In this document: piece by piece, positions 8,862 to 18,315 of the stretch | How positions within the stretch are numbered: the stretch's first letter is position 1 | How the letters are laid out: the number at the start of each line of letters is the position of its first letter | Assembly (NCBI GenBank): GCA_026003255.1 | Contig: BPGX01000001.1 | Span: 186,001 to 250,000, forward strand | DNA: 64,000 bases | DNA from: Bacteroidia bacterium | GTDB taxonomy: Bacteria > Bacteroidota > Bacteroidia > B-17B0 > Aurantibacillaceae | Reading direction: 5' to 3' | The notes under the pieces: generated by a model | The model's database searches: none | Told to the model about the DNA's origin: nothing | Seen by the model: only the letters and a program-made list of their open reading frames with translations | Program-made: the position numbers and the translations under genes

Positions 8862-9540
8862 TTGACAAAAAATAAAAAAAATATTCTCCTGTGTTCCGCT
8901 ACTACCAAAGAAATCCAAGATCTGATTTATTTTTTTAGAAAAAAATATCACACAAAAAAAATTCAAAAAAATTTTTTTCAAGTAAATTACAATAAACACA
9001 ATATTTATATCTTAATTACCGGAGTGGGAATGGTCAATACAGCGTTTTATTTAGGCACAATAAGCAATTACCCTATTGATTTTGCAATAAATGCAGGCAT
9101 CGCTGGTTCATTTGAAAAATCCTTAAAAATTGGAGAAGTAGTGGTTGTAAAAGAAGATGTTTTTTCTGAACTAGGTGCTGAAGATGGCACTTCTTTTTTT
9201 AAAACTATCAGAGATTGCACTTGGCAATGAAAAAGTTGTCCCCAAAAAAATATCATTACCAAATATTTTCAAACCATTACGACAAGTTTCTTCTATCACT
9301 GTCAATACTGTGCATGGTAATCCATCAAGCATCGGAAGAGTTAAACAACTTTTTCGACCTCAAATTGAAACGATGGAAGGTGCAGCATTCTATTATGCGT
9401 GCAATCAAAATAAATGGAAATGCTTACAAATTCGTGCTATCAGCAATTATGTAGAAAAAAGAGACAAAAACAAGTGGAATATCCCATTAGCTATAAATCA
9501 ATTAAATAACACACTTATTGAATATTTTCAGCATTTATGA
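8862..9540 (+). CDS. mqnB: Futalosine hydrolase, interrupted by a +1 frameshift
   Basis: Nucleoside-phosphorylase/MTA-nucleosidase fold enzyme that removes hypoxanthine from futalosine in menaquinone synthesis. The first frame gives ILLCSATTKEIQDLI, TGVGMVNTAFYLG, INAGIAGSFEKSLKIGEVVVV and DVFSELGAEDG. The second frame, from about 9200, gives LSEIALGNEK, TVNTVHG and the catalytic-region ETMEGAAFYYAC. Dropping one T from the T7 run at 9194-9200 joins them into a normal protein of about 225 residues. No ATG is available; the TTG at 8862 is the most plausible start. The stop overlaps the mqnD ATG (ATGA). Sequencing error, slippage or true decay are all possible. Confidence 0.8.
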
Positions 9541-10361
9541 AAAAAATTATTCATCTTGGTTTCTCACCTTGTCCAAATGACTGCTTTATCTTTGATGCAC
9601 TAATTCACAAAAAAATTGACACAGGGCAATACGAATTTATACCAGTAATAGAAGATGTTGAGAATCTTAATCAACTGGCACTCAAGGGCGAATTAGAAGT
9701 AACAAAACTGAGCTATCATGCTTATATGTATTGTACAGATAAATATGTATATCTCAATAGCGGCAGTGCACTTGGCTTTGGCTGCGGACCATTATTGATT
9801 ACACATTCCGAATCTATTGCTCAAAACTTTATCAATCCCTCATATAGAAGCACTTTACGTGTCTTAATACCTGGGGAACTCACAACAGCCCATCTTTTAT
9901 TAAAAAAATTTTTTCCGGAAATAAAATCTAAAACATGTGTTTTATTTTCTGAAATAGAAGATCTATTGCTTAAAAAACAATACGATGCAGGGCTTATCAT
10001 TCACGAAAATCGATTTACATACTCACAAAAAGGTTTGATTAAAATTGTAGATTTTGGAGAAATTTGGGAACAGCAAACACATTTACCTATACCATTAGGT
10101 GGAATAATGGCCAAAAAATCTTTAGGCGAAAGTACCATTCTTGAAATCGACCGACTGATAAAGGAAAGTGTAATATACGCCTTCAAGCATCCGAAAGATG
10201 TGATGAACTTTGTAAAGCAACACGCTCAGGAAATGGATGAATCGGTTATGCGTCAACACATACAACTCTATGTAAATGATTTTAGTATTGATTTAGGAGT
10301 AGAAGGTAGAAAAGCAATTGAATATTTTATAGGCAACATAAAAAATGATAATAATCTCTAA
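9537..10361 (+). CDS. mqnD: 1,4-dihydroxy-6-naphthoate synthase
   Basis: A 274-residue periplasmic-binding-protein-fold enzyme. It converts cyclic dehypoxanthinylfutalosine to 1,4-dihydroxy-6-naphthoate, late in futalosine-type menaquinone synthesis. Diagnostic segments are GFSPCPNDCFIFDALIH (8-24), EVTKLSYHAYMY near 60, GSALGFGCGPLLI near 80, PGELTTAHLLLKKFFP near 118 and the GLIIHENRFTY loop near 152. It is translationally coupled to mqnB by ATGA. The pair indicates that this organism uses the futalosine rather than the MenF-MenD route. Confidence 0.95.
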   Translation: MKKIIHLGFSPCPNDCFIFDALIHKKIDTGQYEFIPVIEDVENLNQLALKGELEVTKLSYHAYMYCTDKYVYLNSGSALGFGCGPLLITHSESIAQNFINPSYRSTLRVLIPGELTTAHLLLKKFFPEIKSKTCVLFSEIEDLLLKKQYDAGLIIHENRFTYSQKGLIKIVDFGEIWEQQTHLPIPLGGIMAKKSLGESTILEIDRLIKESVIYAFKHPKDVMNFVKQHAQEMDESVMRQHIQLYVNDFSIDLGVEGRKAIEYFIGNIKNDNNL

Positions 10362-10373
10362 TGTGTTTGCACT

Positions 10374-11285
10374 ATGCCAAGGATAATACTTTTGTTATTT
10401 ATTCTTAACCACACATTGTTTAGTAACATACTATCTGATACAACTCTAATTAAACAACATTTAAAGGCAATAACCAAAACCAGGAATTTTAGATACTTTG
10501 CAGATAAGAATCAATTGAATGAAGTCGCAAGTTATATTGAGCAAGTTTATAGAGAGTATTCGGATAGCGTATATGTTCAAAAATATGTTGTAGATGGTAG
10601 AGTGTTTAAGAATATAATTTGTTCATTTGGAACTGAAAATTCTAGAAGAATAATTGTAGGTGCTCATTACGATGTTTGCTATCAGCAGGAAGGTGCAGAC
10701 GATAATGCTAGTGGAGTAGTAGCTCTTCTTGAATTAGCACGACTCTTGAAAAAACAAAAATTAAAGTACAGAATTGATTTAGTAGCGTATTCTACCGAAG
10801 AACCTCCATACTTTAGAACTGAAAATATGGGTAGTTATCTTCACGCAAAATACTTATATGATAATAAAATAAATGTTTACGGAATGATTTCACTTGAAAT
10901 GATTGGATATTTTTCTGATGAAAAAAATTCTCAACACTACCCAATTCCTTTTCTGAAATTGTTTTATGGTAATAAAGGAAACTTTATTACTCTCGTTAGT
11001 AAATTTAAATCCGGAAAATTTGTTAAACGATTTTCAAGAAAATTCAAATCAACCGGAATGATTTGTACAAAACGATTCAAATGTCCTAAGTTTATTCAAG
11101 GCCTTGATTGGTCTGATCATTTAAATTACTGGAAATTTGGATATAGCGCACTGATGATAACAGATACTTCGTTTTACAGAAATCCTAACTATCACGAAAC
11201 AACAGATAGAATGGAAACACTTGACATAAAAAGATTGAGCAAAGTAATTGATAGTGTATTGTTATCACTACTTGCGTTAGTGTAA
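10374..11285 (+). CDS. M28-family zinc peptidase, exported
   Basis: This 303-residue protein has a hydrophobic N-terminus (residues 3-17), consistent with export. The co-catalytic zinc site of M28 aminopeptidases is complete: His98 in GAHYD, Asp109/110 in GADDNASG, Glu142-143 in STEEPP, Glu175 in SLEMIGYF and a C-terminal His in NYHETTD. Members remove N-terminal amino acids or cyclise N-terminal glutamine. It begins 12 bases after mqnD and may be read through from it, although the functions are unrelated. Confidence 0.88.
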   Translation: MPRIILLLFILNHTLFSNILSDTTLIKQHLKAITKTRNFRYFADKNQLNEVASYIEQVYREYSDSVYVQKYVVDGRVFKNIICSFGTENSRRIIVGAHYDVCYQQEGADDNASGVVALLELARLLKKQKLKYRIDLVAYSTEEPPYFRTENMGSYLHAKYLYDNKINVYGMISLEMIGYFSDEKNSQHYPIPFLKLFYGNKGNFITLVSKFKSGKFVKRFSRKFKSTGMICTKRFKCPKFIQGLDWSDHLNYWKFGYSALMITDTSFYRNPNYHETTDRMETLDIKRLSKVIDSVLLSLLALV

Positions 11286-11434
11286 CATTCTAATCATTCA
11301 TTCTAATTTTAATATTTCTCCTATAAATCAACATTCTTTTTTTGGATAAATCTAAAAACAATAAAACATAAATACCGCAAAATGATAAAGATTCCCACAG
11401 ATTGAGTTTTTAATATACTTATTCGACGGTGTAG

Positions 11435-11611
11435 GTTGAACCCAAATTATGCATTTGATATTTCGCAAATGTGGTGTTTATCTTTATTGATGGTCTTTTT
11501 GTTTATCTTTTATTTTCACCCTTCCACTCCTCTATCTATTTTTATAGCAGTGTGGAAGGGGGAGCAATCTCTTGTGAATATTCTTGATTTCTAATGCATA
11601 ATTTGGGTTAA
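11435..11611. repeat. Dispersed inverted-repeat element, copy A
   Basis: About 177 bases bounded by AACCCAAATTATGCATT at the left (from 11440) and its reverse complement at the right (ending 11611). The interior has a CCCTTCCAC/GTGGAAGGG palindrome (around 11519-11560) and GAGCAATCTC beside the right end. The right end stops two bases short of the DUF2490 gene's stop codon. It occupies most of the 327-base gene-free stretch 11286-11612. See copies at 12460, 26778 and 37402. Confidence 0.75.
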
Positions 11612-11612
11612 A

Positions 11613-12281
11613 TTAAAAACTAAACCCTAATTGTAACCAGAGTTGATGATTGTAATTATTGTTTTTTCTGAATTCCCACCAGTAAGTACCACGTATACTA
11701 ATGGTGCTATTTAGCTTATATACAAGATACCCACCTAATCGGTTTTGGTCAAAAATATTAAAATGTTTGGTGCCAGCGATATTTAAAAACACCTCATTAG
11801 CAAGGTATAAAGTAAGTTTTTGTCCCTTTTCATTGTGATACAAATCCCTGCTCCAATTTATCATATAACGGAAACGAAACACTGACTTTGTATATTCCCA
11901 ATCGTTTGTAAAATAATTCCTATAGTCCAATCTGTAACGATTGAAATAGGTCCATTTACCAAATTTTTCTTTGAAACCTGTTTCTATATGTGTTCTTAAT
12001 TCATGTCCTGACACATCGTAATTGTGCCAATTATTAAACCAATCTGCCCCAATATGAGAATGTACTCTATCATTCCACTGACGAATATACAACAATCTCC
12101 ACAAAGTAATAGTAGTGTTTTTAGTAAAATCTTGTACTCTCATTTCTGGTTGGAAACTGATAGTGTTTTTTTCTTTGAATTTATAGTTAAACATAAGCTG
12201 ATAACGAGATTCTTCATAAATTTGAGAATAACTTTTTATAGTTACGATGGATGCTGTTAATAAGAGTAATGTTTTTTTCAT
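11613..12281 (-). CDS. DUF2490 outer-membrane-type protein
   Basis: A 222-residue exported protein with a signal peptide ending at YSQ (residues 1-20). The remainder is alternating aromatic/polar strands (SRYQLMFNYKFKEKNTISFQPEMRVQ, WRLLYIRQW, SVFRFRYMINWSRDLY, LGGYLVYKL) ending in Phe, as expected for an outer-membrane barrel. The layout matches DUF2490 (PF10677), common in Bacteroidota and of unknown function. A perfect -7 element, TAAATTTG, lies at 12298-12305. Repeat copy A abuts the stop codon. Confidence 0.78.
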   Translation of the reverse strand: MKKTLLLLTASIVTIKSYSQIYEESRYQLMFNYKFKEKNTISFQPEMRVQDFTKNTTITLWRLLYIRQWNDRVHSHIGADWFNNWHNYDVSGHELRTHIETGFKEKFGKWTYFNRYRLDYRNYFTNDWEYTKSVFRFRYMINWSRDLYHNEKGQKLTLYLANEVFLNIAGTKHFNIFDQNRLGGYLVYKLNSTISIRGTYWWEFRKNNNYNHQLWLQLGFSF

Positions 12282-12297
12282 AGTATAATTTTTGCCG

Positions 12298-12305
12298 CAA
12301 ATTTA
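12298..12305 (-). promoter_or_regulatory. Promoter -7 element of the DUF2490 gene
   Basis: The minus strand reads TAAATTTG, a perfect TAnnTTTG match, 16 bases upstream of the ATG. Confidence 0.6.
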
Positions 12306-12459
12306 TAGGGTATTACTTGAATGTTAGATATTAGTTAAGTGAATTTAAATAAAATATAAAGTTCTATTAACATTTACTTAACAAAAAACAGATTGAAAAA
12401 TTTTGAAATAGGATACTCATCCAAAATAGTAAAAATAATGCTTTGAAAATAAAAATGTA

Positions 12460-12651
12460 TTAACCCAGTTATGCATTAGAAATTAAGATTATTCAAAAGA
12501 GATTGCTTCGGAAGCGATGCTTCCTCGTAATGACGATCTTATTCTTTATTATTATAACTATCAAACTGGTGGGAACAAAAAATCCCTAAAAGTGGCAGTA
12601 ATTAATAATGCACAACATTTGAGAAATGTTTAATGAATAATTTGGGATTAA
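12460..12651. repeat. Dispersed inverted-repeat element, copy B
   Basis: About 190 bases. The left end is TTAACCCAGTTATGCATTAG leading into GAGATTGCTTCGGAAGC and CTCGTAATGACG. The right end, read on the minus strand, is TTAATCCCAAATTATTCATT leading into CATTTCTCAAATGTTGT. The right end supplies the TAA stop codon of the LuxR-type regulator (12648-12650). It fills most of the 366 bases between the DUF2490 and regulator genes. Confidence 0.75.
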
Positions 12652-13331
12652 CCATTCTCTGCAAAAAGAAAATGATTGGTTGGTATAATTATATTATTCT
12701 TTAATGCAAATAACACAAGTCCTGCTGTGTTGTTGGCATGAGTTTTTTTCATGATGTTTTTTCGGTGGGTTAAAACCGTATGAACGCTAATATTTAATAC
12801 TTCTGCAATTTCTTTATTGGATTTACCTTCGGCAATAAGCTGTATAATTTCTCTTTCTCTGTTCGTAATTAAGATGCCGTTACAATCGGCGTTTGTTCTC
12901 ATTTCTTTTGATACCTCACTATTTTGTGAATGAATAAACTGAATGAGTTTATTGCAAAAAAACGATTGATTGTTCAGTGCGTATTCAATACATTCCTTAA
13001 TTTCAATTTCATCACATTCTTTTAATAAATGCCATTTAATCCCAATTTGAAAATACTTCATTAATTCTACTTTTGGCAACCATTCTGTAATTAAAATAAA
13101 ACGTACTTGTGGATAGCGAAGCATTAATTTCAGAAGTTCTTCACTTGAGATATTGGTAGAAATATAATCTAATAATACAATTTCAGGATCAAAGTGTTTA
13201 ATTTGTTGAGATAAAACTTTATATCCTTCAATCGTTGAAATTAATAATTCTACCTCGTTAAAATGTTTATTCAAAATAAATTCCAGACCCGTTCTTGATA
13301 AAAAATGTGTATCCGAAATGATAACTTTCAT
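12648..13331 (-). CDS. NarL/LuxR-type response regulator
   Basis: A 227-residue two-domain regulator. The receiver domain (1-118) has the phosphoacceptor Asp55 in IVLLDYI, Thr82 in LITEW and Lys104 in LLKE; the usual acidic pair at the N-terminus is reduced to one Asp (ISDTHF). The LuxR-type helix-turn-helix is at about 154-205 (LTNREREIIQLIAEGKSNKEIA, SVHTVLTHRKNIMKKT). No partner histidine kinase is adjacent. It is transcribed from its own promoter (TATTTTTG at 13358-13365), and its stop codon lies in repeat copy B. The target genes are unknown. Confidence 0.9.
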   Translation of the reverse strand: MKVIISDTHFLSRTGLEFILNKHFNEVELLISTIEGYKVLSQQIKHFDPEIVLLDYISTNISSEELLKLMLRYPQVRFILITEWLPKVELMKYFQIGIKWHLLKECDEIEIKECIEYALNNQSFFCNKLIQFIHSQNSEVSKEMRTNADCNGILITNREREIIQLIAEGKSNKEIAEVLNISVHTVLTHRKNIMKKTHANNTAGLVLFALKNNIIIPTNHFLFAENG

Positions 13332-13357
13332 AAAATCTTATTTAGAATAATTCCAAA

Positions 13358-13365
13358 CAAAAATA
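13358..13365 (-). promoter_or_regulatory. Promoter -7 element of the response regulator gene
   Basis: The minus strand reads TATTTTTG, a perfect TAnnTTTG match. A TTTTG about 21 bases upstream may serve as the -33 element. Confidence 0.6.
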
Positions 13366-13472
13366 CAAAAGAAAATTTCAATCCATCAAAACAAAAATAA
13401 CAAATTCTTGATAATCAATAACTTATAGTAAAAATTATTCAGGATTTTATGGTAGTAAATAAATTAAAAACA

Positions 13473-15038
13473 TTATTTCTCTTGAACGGCAGGTAATTGG
13501 TGTTTGATATCAATACCTTTAACAGGTTCAGGAGCAAAAGGGAAACGAATATCCTGATATTTAGAAATAACATTCCCATTTGGATCCACTTCATCTTTTC
13601 TTATAGCTATGATAAACCAGGAAAATTCAATATTACTTTTACCATTCATTAATTCTACAACCTCAAAACCCTTATTACTGATGTTTTTTACATAAACTCC
13701 ATTACAATCTCCTAATGGTTGAATAAAGATGTGAGCAGGATGATTTTCATCAATAATTATATTGTTTGAAAATATCTCATCTAATGTAATATATGCTTTT
13801 CCATTTACTAATTTTCCTTTTCCCATATCTTGCAAAAGTACCTGTGGTGCTTCCGGGGCGAACATGATTCTTTCTTGTTGATTTTTATCTTTTACAATAG
13901 TGGATACAGCACCATTACCCATTACTTTATATTCAGTACCACCAACAAAGCCACCGACCATAGCGGTACGAATGTTACCAATATTATCTCTCCACATCGC
14001 GTAGAATGCTCTTCTATCTCCAGAAGTATTATTGGCATAACTAAATGTTCCAATTTCTGTTCCTGTAAAATAACCACCTGCACCACTGGAAGGAATATTT
14101 TGAGCAGATGTACCATTTCCAACACCCACTACTCCAATACTTTTAGCACCTCTTGTTTCACCCCATAAAACATAACTTTGCAAAGTTGAACTATTATTGT
14201 TAGAAACACCCCATATTGTAATGGATTGTGGGGCATCGTTTTGTCCATAAATTGCTGTACCGGGAGAATTGGTAAGTGTTGGGGCAGTTGTAGAAGAATT
14301 ATATCCCCTTACGGCGTGAGCATCATTAGAATAAACTCGTCCATCTATTCCAAAGTTGACACCGCTTGTTGCTTGATTTTCACCATATACTCCTTTTGAA
14401 CCATTAGATGTAGAATTGACCCTTCCCCACACACCATAAGTTGCACCTGTTGCGTTCAGAAAAGCATATACACCGTTACCAGCATTGGTAGTACTTTCCA
14501 CATAAATACCATTATTTAATGTGGATGTTCTTACGTCCAATTTACCATTTGGAGTAGCGGTGCCAATGCCTACACGCCAACCAGCAGTAAATCGCGCAAT
14601 CTCTGAATTATTAGTTTTTATCACCAAATCATTATTGTCTGTTGTGCCCAAAAAATTAGTAAGCGGATTTGTTCCTGCATTTCCTGTTGTTAGCCAGGCA
14701 TACGAACTCCCACCAGATGAACCAGTAGAAGAGAGTAAGCATACCCATTGTGTGCCATTCCAATAATAATACCCAACACCGCAACCGCCCGTAATAGCCG
14801 CATTTGTATTGTATACCAACAATGATACAGCTGGACTTGTAATAGGTGCTGGATTATTGACGGCTGTTAAATTAACCCTTGGGATGAGTATTCCTTTATT
14901 GGTAAAATCTACATCCAATCCAGCCGAAGCATTTGGCAATGCACCAGTAGAATTAATACCCACATTTTGTGAAAAAATTACGTTCATACTTAATAACATC
15001 ATGCTACATACAACAGTAATACTTTTCTTCATTTTCAT
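13473..15038 (-). CDS. Large secreted protein, tail-fiber-like Gly/Asn/Thr-rich repeats
   Basis: A 521-residue exported protein with signal peptide MKMKKSITVVCSMMLLSMNVIFSQ split at about residue 24. It has the Bacteroidota pattern NVGINSTGALPNASAGLDVDF (25-45), YYYWNGTQWVCL near 93, and then WRVGIGTATPNGKLDVR near 155. The middle is Gly/Asn/Thr-rich and beta-helical in appearance (GVYGENQ, GIDGRVYS, AIYGQNDA, GVVGVGNG). The last ~130 residues are a folded-looking domain. There is no T9SS sorting domain. Similar proteins are annotated as hypothetical or tail-fiber-like; a surface or matrix role is only inferred. The promoter is TAACTTTG at 15050-15057. Confidence 0.7.
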   Translation of the reverse strand: MKMKKSITVVCSMMLLSMNVIFSQNVGINSTGALPNASAGLDVDFTNKGILIPRVNLTAVNNPAPITSPAVSLLVYNTNAAITGGCGVGYYYWNGTQWVCLLSSTGSSGGSSYAWLTTGNAGTNPLTNFLGTTDNNDLVIKTNNSEIARFTAGWRVGIGTATPNGKLDVRTSTLNNGIYVESTTNAGNGVYAFLNATGATYGVWGRVNSTSNGSKGVYGENQATSGVNFGIDGRVYSNDAHAVRGYNSSTTAPTLTNSPGTAIYGQNDAPQSITIWGVSNNNSSTLQSYVLWGETRGAKSIGVVGVGNGTSAQNIPSSGAGGYFTGTEIGTFSYANNTSGDRRAFYAMWRDNIGNIRTAMVGGFVGGTEYKVMGNGAVSTIVKDKNQQERIMFAPEAPQVLLQDMGKGKLVNGKAYITLDEIFSNNIIIDENHPAHIFIQPLGDCNGVYVKNISNKGFEVVELMNGKSNIEFSWFIIAIRKDEVDPNGNVISKYQDIRFPFAPEPVKGIDIKHQLPAVQEK

Positions 15039-15049
15039 AGTTTTAATCG

Positions 15050-15057
15050 CAAAGTTA
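15050..15057 (-). promoter_or_regulatory. Promoter -7 element of the large secreted protein gene
   Basis: The minus strand reads TAACTTTG, a perfect TAnnTTTG match, 11 bases from the ATG. Confidence 0.6.
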
Positions 15058-15126
15058 TCAAATAAAAATGAATTTATCTTTAAACCATTTCTGAATTTGA
15101 GAATCTAATGAGTAAAATCTAAAACT

Positions 15127-15579
15127 ATGAAAAAATTAATGTGTGTAATTGCCAGTGGCTTTGTAATGGCTGTAAATGCTCAAACAACACCTAATGTAGC
15201 AGAAAAACCTCAACCATTGCCTCCTAAAAAAATGGAAAAAAGAAAAGTACCTCCTGCTGAAGAACGCGCTCAAAAATCAGTAGATGAGTTAGATAAAATT
15301 GTTGGACTAACAGCAGACCAAAAAACAAAGGTTTATAATTTAGCATTAAATAGAGCAAAATCTGTTGATGCGGTATTTGAAAAATATAAAGGTCAACCAG
15401 ATAAAAAAGAGCAAGCCAAAATGGAAATACATCAAATTCGTAAAAACTATAGAATGGAAGTTAAGAACATCTTAACACCTGAACAAATAGAAAAGATAAA
15501 ACAACATCATAAGGCCAATCATCCGCAAAATAAGCAAAATAACATAGAAGAAACCATTCCAGCAAAAGACGAAAATTAA
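15127..15579 (+). CDS. Periplasmic Spy/DUF4890-like LTxxQ protein
   Basis: A 150-residue exported protein with a signal peptide through about residue 18 (VNAQ). After a Pro/Lys linker there are two LTxxQ-type motifs: GLTADQKTKVYNLAL near 59-73 and ILTPEQIEKIKQHH near 117-130. These are separated by charged helix, the pattern of small Spy/CpxP-like and DUF4890 proteins. Spy-family members are helical periplasmic chaperones. The tail is Lys/Asn-rich. It is divergent from the preceding gene. A TGAATTTG sequence near 15092, one mismatch from the -7 consensus, may be its promoter. Confidence 0.65.
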   Translation: MKKLMCVIASGFVMAVNAQTTPNVAEKPQPLPPKKMEKRKVPPAEERAQKSVDELDKIVGLTADQKTKVYNLALNRAKSVDAVFEKYKGQPDKKEQAKMEIHQIRKNYRMEVKNILTPEQIEKIKQHHKANHPQNKQNNIEETIPAKDEN

Positions 15580-15769
15580 TTGTATTAAATAGTTTTTGTT
15601 TATACCTAAATAAAGTTTTTTTGGATACATTACTAAATAACAATCTCCGTGTGTAATAGTCATATACAGAGATTTATTTTTTAATTACTACCTTGTGTTT
15701 CTTCTAATTACAAAATGTAAATTTGATGAGAATTTTTACTAAAATCCTTATAGTTACATTTTACAAAAT

Positions 15770-17386
15770 CTATTTTTTAATCAACTTATACGTAACTCTT
15801 TCATCAGAATAAGTGTATAATGAAATAAAATAAACCCCATCAGAAAAAGTATCTAAAAATAATTCACAGTATTTTGATTGAATGTTATTTTTTGATTGTA
15901 TTTCTTCTCCAAAAATATTATACAACTTTAATGATTGAATTATTTCAGATGAAATAATGAAAACCTTATCATTAGTAGGATTGGGGTAAATACTAACAAA
16001 GATTGAGTTTGTTGGTTCTTTAATAGAAGTGAGTGCGGCACAAAAATCTGGAATACCAAAGCCAATTGAATTATTAGGGTTAATAGCATTGCTGCTATTT
16101 TGTTTGACCAGATTAATAAGTTGCATATTGCTTAAATTAGGTTTTGCCTGCCACAAACAGGCCATAGCCCCTGCTATTAAAGGTGAAGCAAAAGAAGTTC
16201 CATTTCCTGAAATAGGAAAACCATTCGCAGAAGAAATTATCGTACTTACGCCTCTTGCACATACATCGGGTTTAATTCTCCCATCCGCAGTAGGACCATG
16301 TCCACTAAAACTGGCAACTATTCCAGTATTATCTACGGCACCTACTGTGCATACGCTATCAGCATCAGCAGGTGTAGAGATGTAATACCACGAACCATTA
16401 CCTTCATTACCTGCCGCAACAACAACCAATATGCCTTTTCGTGCAGCCATTCTTGCACCAATAGCAATCGGTGTAGTTTTGCCATCTAACATACTGTACG
16501 TATGGTTATAAGTCGTATTATCAAATGTCGTGTATCCTAAAGAAGTATTAATAATGTCCACACCAGCACTATCTGCAAACTCAGCCGCTCTTATCCAATA
16601 GTATTCTTCAATAGGATATTCTGAATTAACGTCTTCACTTCTCAAAAGCCAGTATGATGCCTTTGGCGCTGCGCCAACCATATTGCCCGGTGATAAGGCA
16701 GCCATTGTTGAAAGAACTTGTGCGCCGTGATTATCGTCTTCAAAAACCATGGTATCCCGTGTTACAAAATCTCTTGTGCCTAACAATCGGCCTTGTGCAA
16801 ATAAACTATCAAATACAGGATTGTTATGTACATTGTAAAAACCATCATCAATAACTGCAATGATAACGCCTTCGCCTCTATATCCTGCATTATGCAAGCA
16901 TTCAAGATTTAGTTGATGAATTTGGTCATACATTGAACCGTAATTGTAGGAATAGGTTTTGGCAGTTGAGGTGGCACTTACAACGCTTAATGAATCAACA
17001 GGTCTTTGAACAATGATGTGATTTAATGGAGCGACGGACTGAACATACGAGTAAGTTTGAATAACAGATAATGCTACTGTATTAGTAGTTTGAATAACGA
17101 CACCATTTAGCCATTTGAGGCGATGAAGCACCGTTACTCCACTTAGTGATTCTATTTGATTGACATAAGAGGGCGTAACGGGCAAGTCCGTATAATCTAT
17201 TGCAATACCTTGATTTATGCGTCTCTGAATGGCTTTGCTGGATAAAAATGCCGATGGATTTGAAATAGAATAGCCATTGTTGTTTTTATTATTAAAAGCA
17301 ATGAAATATTTATTGGTTTGAGCAAAAACCAAAGAAGAAATAAAAAGTAATAAATATGAAATTATTTTGAATTGTTTTAGTATCAT
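15770..17386 (-). CDS. Subtilisin-like (S8) serine peptidase with T9SS type A sorting domain
   Basis: A 538-residue secreted protease. The signal peptide runs to about residue 22 (LVFAQ), followed by a prodomain-like region (24-150) and the S8 catalytic domain. The triad is Asp180 in AVIDDGF, His220 in DDNHGAQV and Ser398 in GNGTSFASP, with oxyanion Asn327 in AAGNEG. The last ~80 residues carry the sorting domain, with the typical SIYPNPTNDKVFI start and a GVYFISLYT repeat. It is predicted to cross the outer membrane by T9SS and be surface-attached or released. The promoter TAGATTTG (17394-17401) leaves almost no leader, so a slightly later start or leaderless mRNA is possible. Confidence 0.92.
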   Translation of the reverse strand: MILKQFKIISYLLLFISSLVFAQTNKYFIAFNNKNNNGYSISNPSAFLSSKAIQRRINQGIAIDYTDLPVTPSYVNQIESLSGVTVLHRLKWLNGVVIQTTNTVALSVIQTYSYVQSVAPLNHIIVQRPVDSLSVVSATSTAKTYSYNYGSMYDQIHQLNLECLHNAGYRGEGVIIAVIDDGFYNVHNNPVFDSLFAQGRLLGTRDFVTRDTMVFEDDNHGAQVLSTMAALSPGNMVGAAPKASYWLLRSEDVNSEYPIEEYYWIRAAEFADSAGVDIINTSLGYTTFDNTTYNHTYSMLDGKTTPIAIGARMAARKGILVVVAAGNEGNGSWYYISTPADADSVCTVGAVDNTGIVASFSGHGPTADGRIKPDVCARGVSTIISSANGFPISGNGTSFASPLIAGAMACLWQAKPNLSNMQLINLVKQNSSNAINPNNSIGFGIPDFCAALTSIKEPTNSIFVSIYPNPTNDKVFIISSEIIQSLKLYNIFGEEIQSKNNIQSKYCELFLDTFSDGVYFISLYTYSDERVTYKLIKK

Positions 17387-17393
17387 AATGCTT

Positions 17394-17401
17394 CAAATCT
17401 A
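17394..17401 (-). promoter_or_regulatory. Promoter -7 element of the S8 peptidase gene
   Basis: The minus strand reads TAGATTTG, a perfect TAnnTTTG match, only 7 bases from the ATG at 17386. Confidence 0.5.
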
Positions 17402-17561
17402 CATATAATTTTTCTAAATATAGTTAGGTTATAAAATGTATTTTCAATATATTGGCAGAATAGATTATGTAATGTTTTATTGTAATAATAATAATAATGA
17501 ATAAAGTTTCTGAATAACGATTTTTTTAGTTGAAAGTTTATGTATTATATATTTATTAAAT

Positions 17562-17631
17562 AAACCACGAATGCACGAATAGTTTTAATGTAATCAGTGG
17601 CAAAAAAATAAAAGCCACGAATGTGCAAATA
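17562..17631. repeat. Degenerate CCACGAATG direct repeats in a 344-base gene-free stretch
   Basis: AAACCACGAATGCACGAATA at 17562-17581 and AAAGCCACGAATGTGCAAAT at 17611-17630 are related direct repeats 49 bases apart. A weaker third copy (CATGAATATGTGCAAAA) starts near 17642. They resemble the CACGAAT repeats found between genes in many Bacteroidota. Nothing else is visible between 17402 and 17730. Confidence 0.45.
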
Positions 17632-17730
17632 CCAAGGTGTTCATGAATATGTGCAAAATGTTATTTTTATCAAAGTAATAATCTTTTAAGATTGTAACAT
17701 TTTACACATATTTGTAGCAATAGTGTTAAT

Positions 17731-18315
17731 ATGTTTTTAGAAGTAAAACATGAAAATAAACGTGGCTGGATTGAAGTGATTTGTGGTAGCATGTTTTCTG
17801 GGAAGACGGAAGAACTCATTCGTCGACTGAAACGTGCAGAATTTGCTAAACAAAGAATTAAAATTTTCAAACCACAAATTGACACTCGTTACGATGCACT
17901 GAAAATTGTATCTCATGAAGGAAGAGAAATTATTAGCATGCCAGTACAAAATAGCCAGAGTATTTTGCTTTCTGTAGATATAGATAATACAGATGTAGTC
18001 GGAATTGACGAAGCGCAATTTTTTGATTCAGGTTTGGTAGATGTAGCCACTTATCTTGCCAATCATGGAGTGCGTGTCATTATCGCAGGGCTTGACATGG
18101 ATTATAAAGGAAGACCATTTGGTATAATGCCACAACTTCTGGCCATTGCTGAATATGTAACTAAAGTACATGCTATTTGCGTAGAATGTGGTCAATTGGC
18201 TTATGTGTCGCATCGCATCACTAATTCTGAACAATTGATATTGTTGGGAGAAACGAATGCTTACGAGCCCTTGTGCAGAAGTTGTTTTAATAAACATTTC
18301 AACAAGGAACAATGA
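17731..18315 (+). CDS. tdk: Thymidine kinase
   Basis: Type II thymidine kinase of 194 residues that phosphorylates thymidine with ATP in the salvage pathway. The P-loop GSMFSGKT is at 19-26 and the catalytic Glu lies in GIDEAQFF near residue 95. Two structural zinc Cys pairs, CVEC and CRSC, lie in the C-terminal lasso region. The length is normal. Its TGA overlaps the ATG of murF-alr (ATGA), so the two are translationally coupled; a tdk/murF-alr pairing has no obvious functional logic. Confidence 0.95.
   Translation: MFLEVKHENKRGWIEVICGSMFSGKTEELIRRLKRAEFAKQRIKIFKPQIDTRYDALKIVSHEGREIISMPVQNSQSILLSVDIDNTDVVGIDEAQFFDSGLVDVATYLANHGVRVIIAGLDMDYKGRPFGIMPQLLAIAEYVTKVHAICVECGQLAYVSHRITNSEQLILLGETNAYEPLCRSCFNKHFNKEQ

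Noticed and set aside
9187-9210. Programmed -1 ribosomal frameshift in mqnB at T7A4
   Set aside because: The required change is +1 (or -2), so a standard -1 slippery site would not restore the frame.
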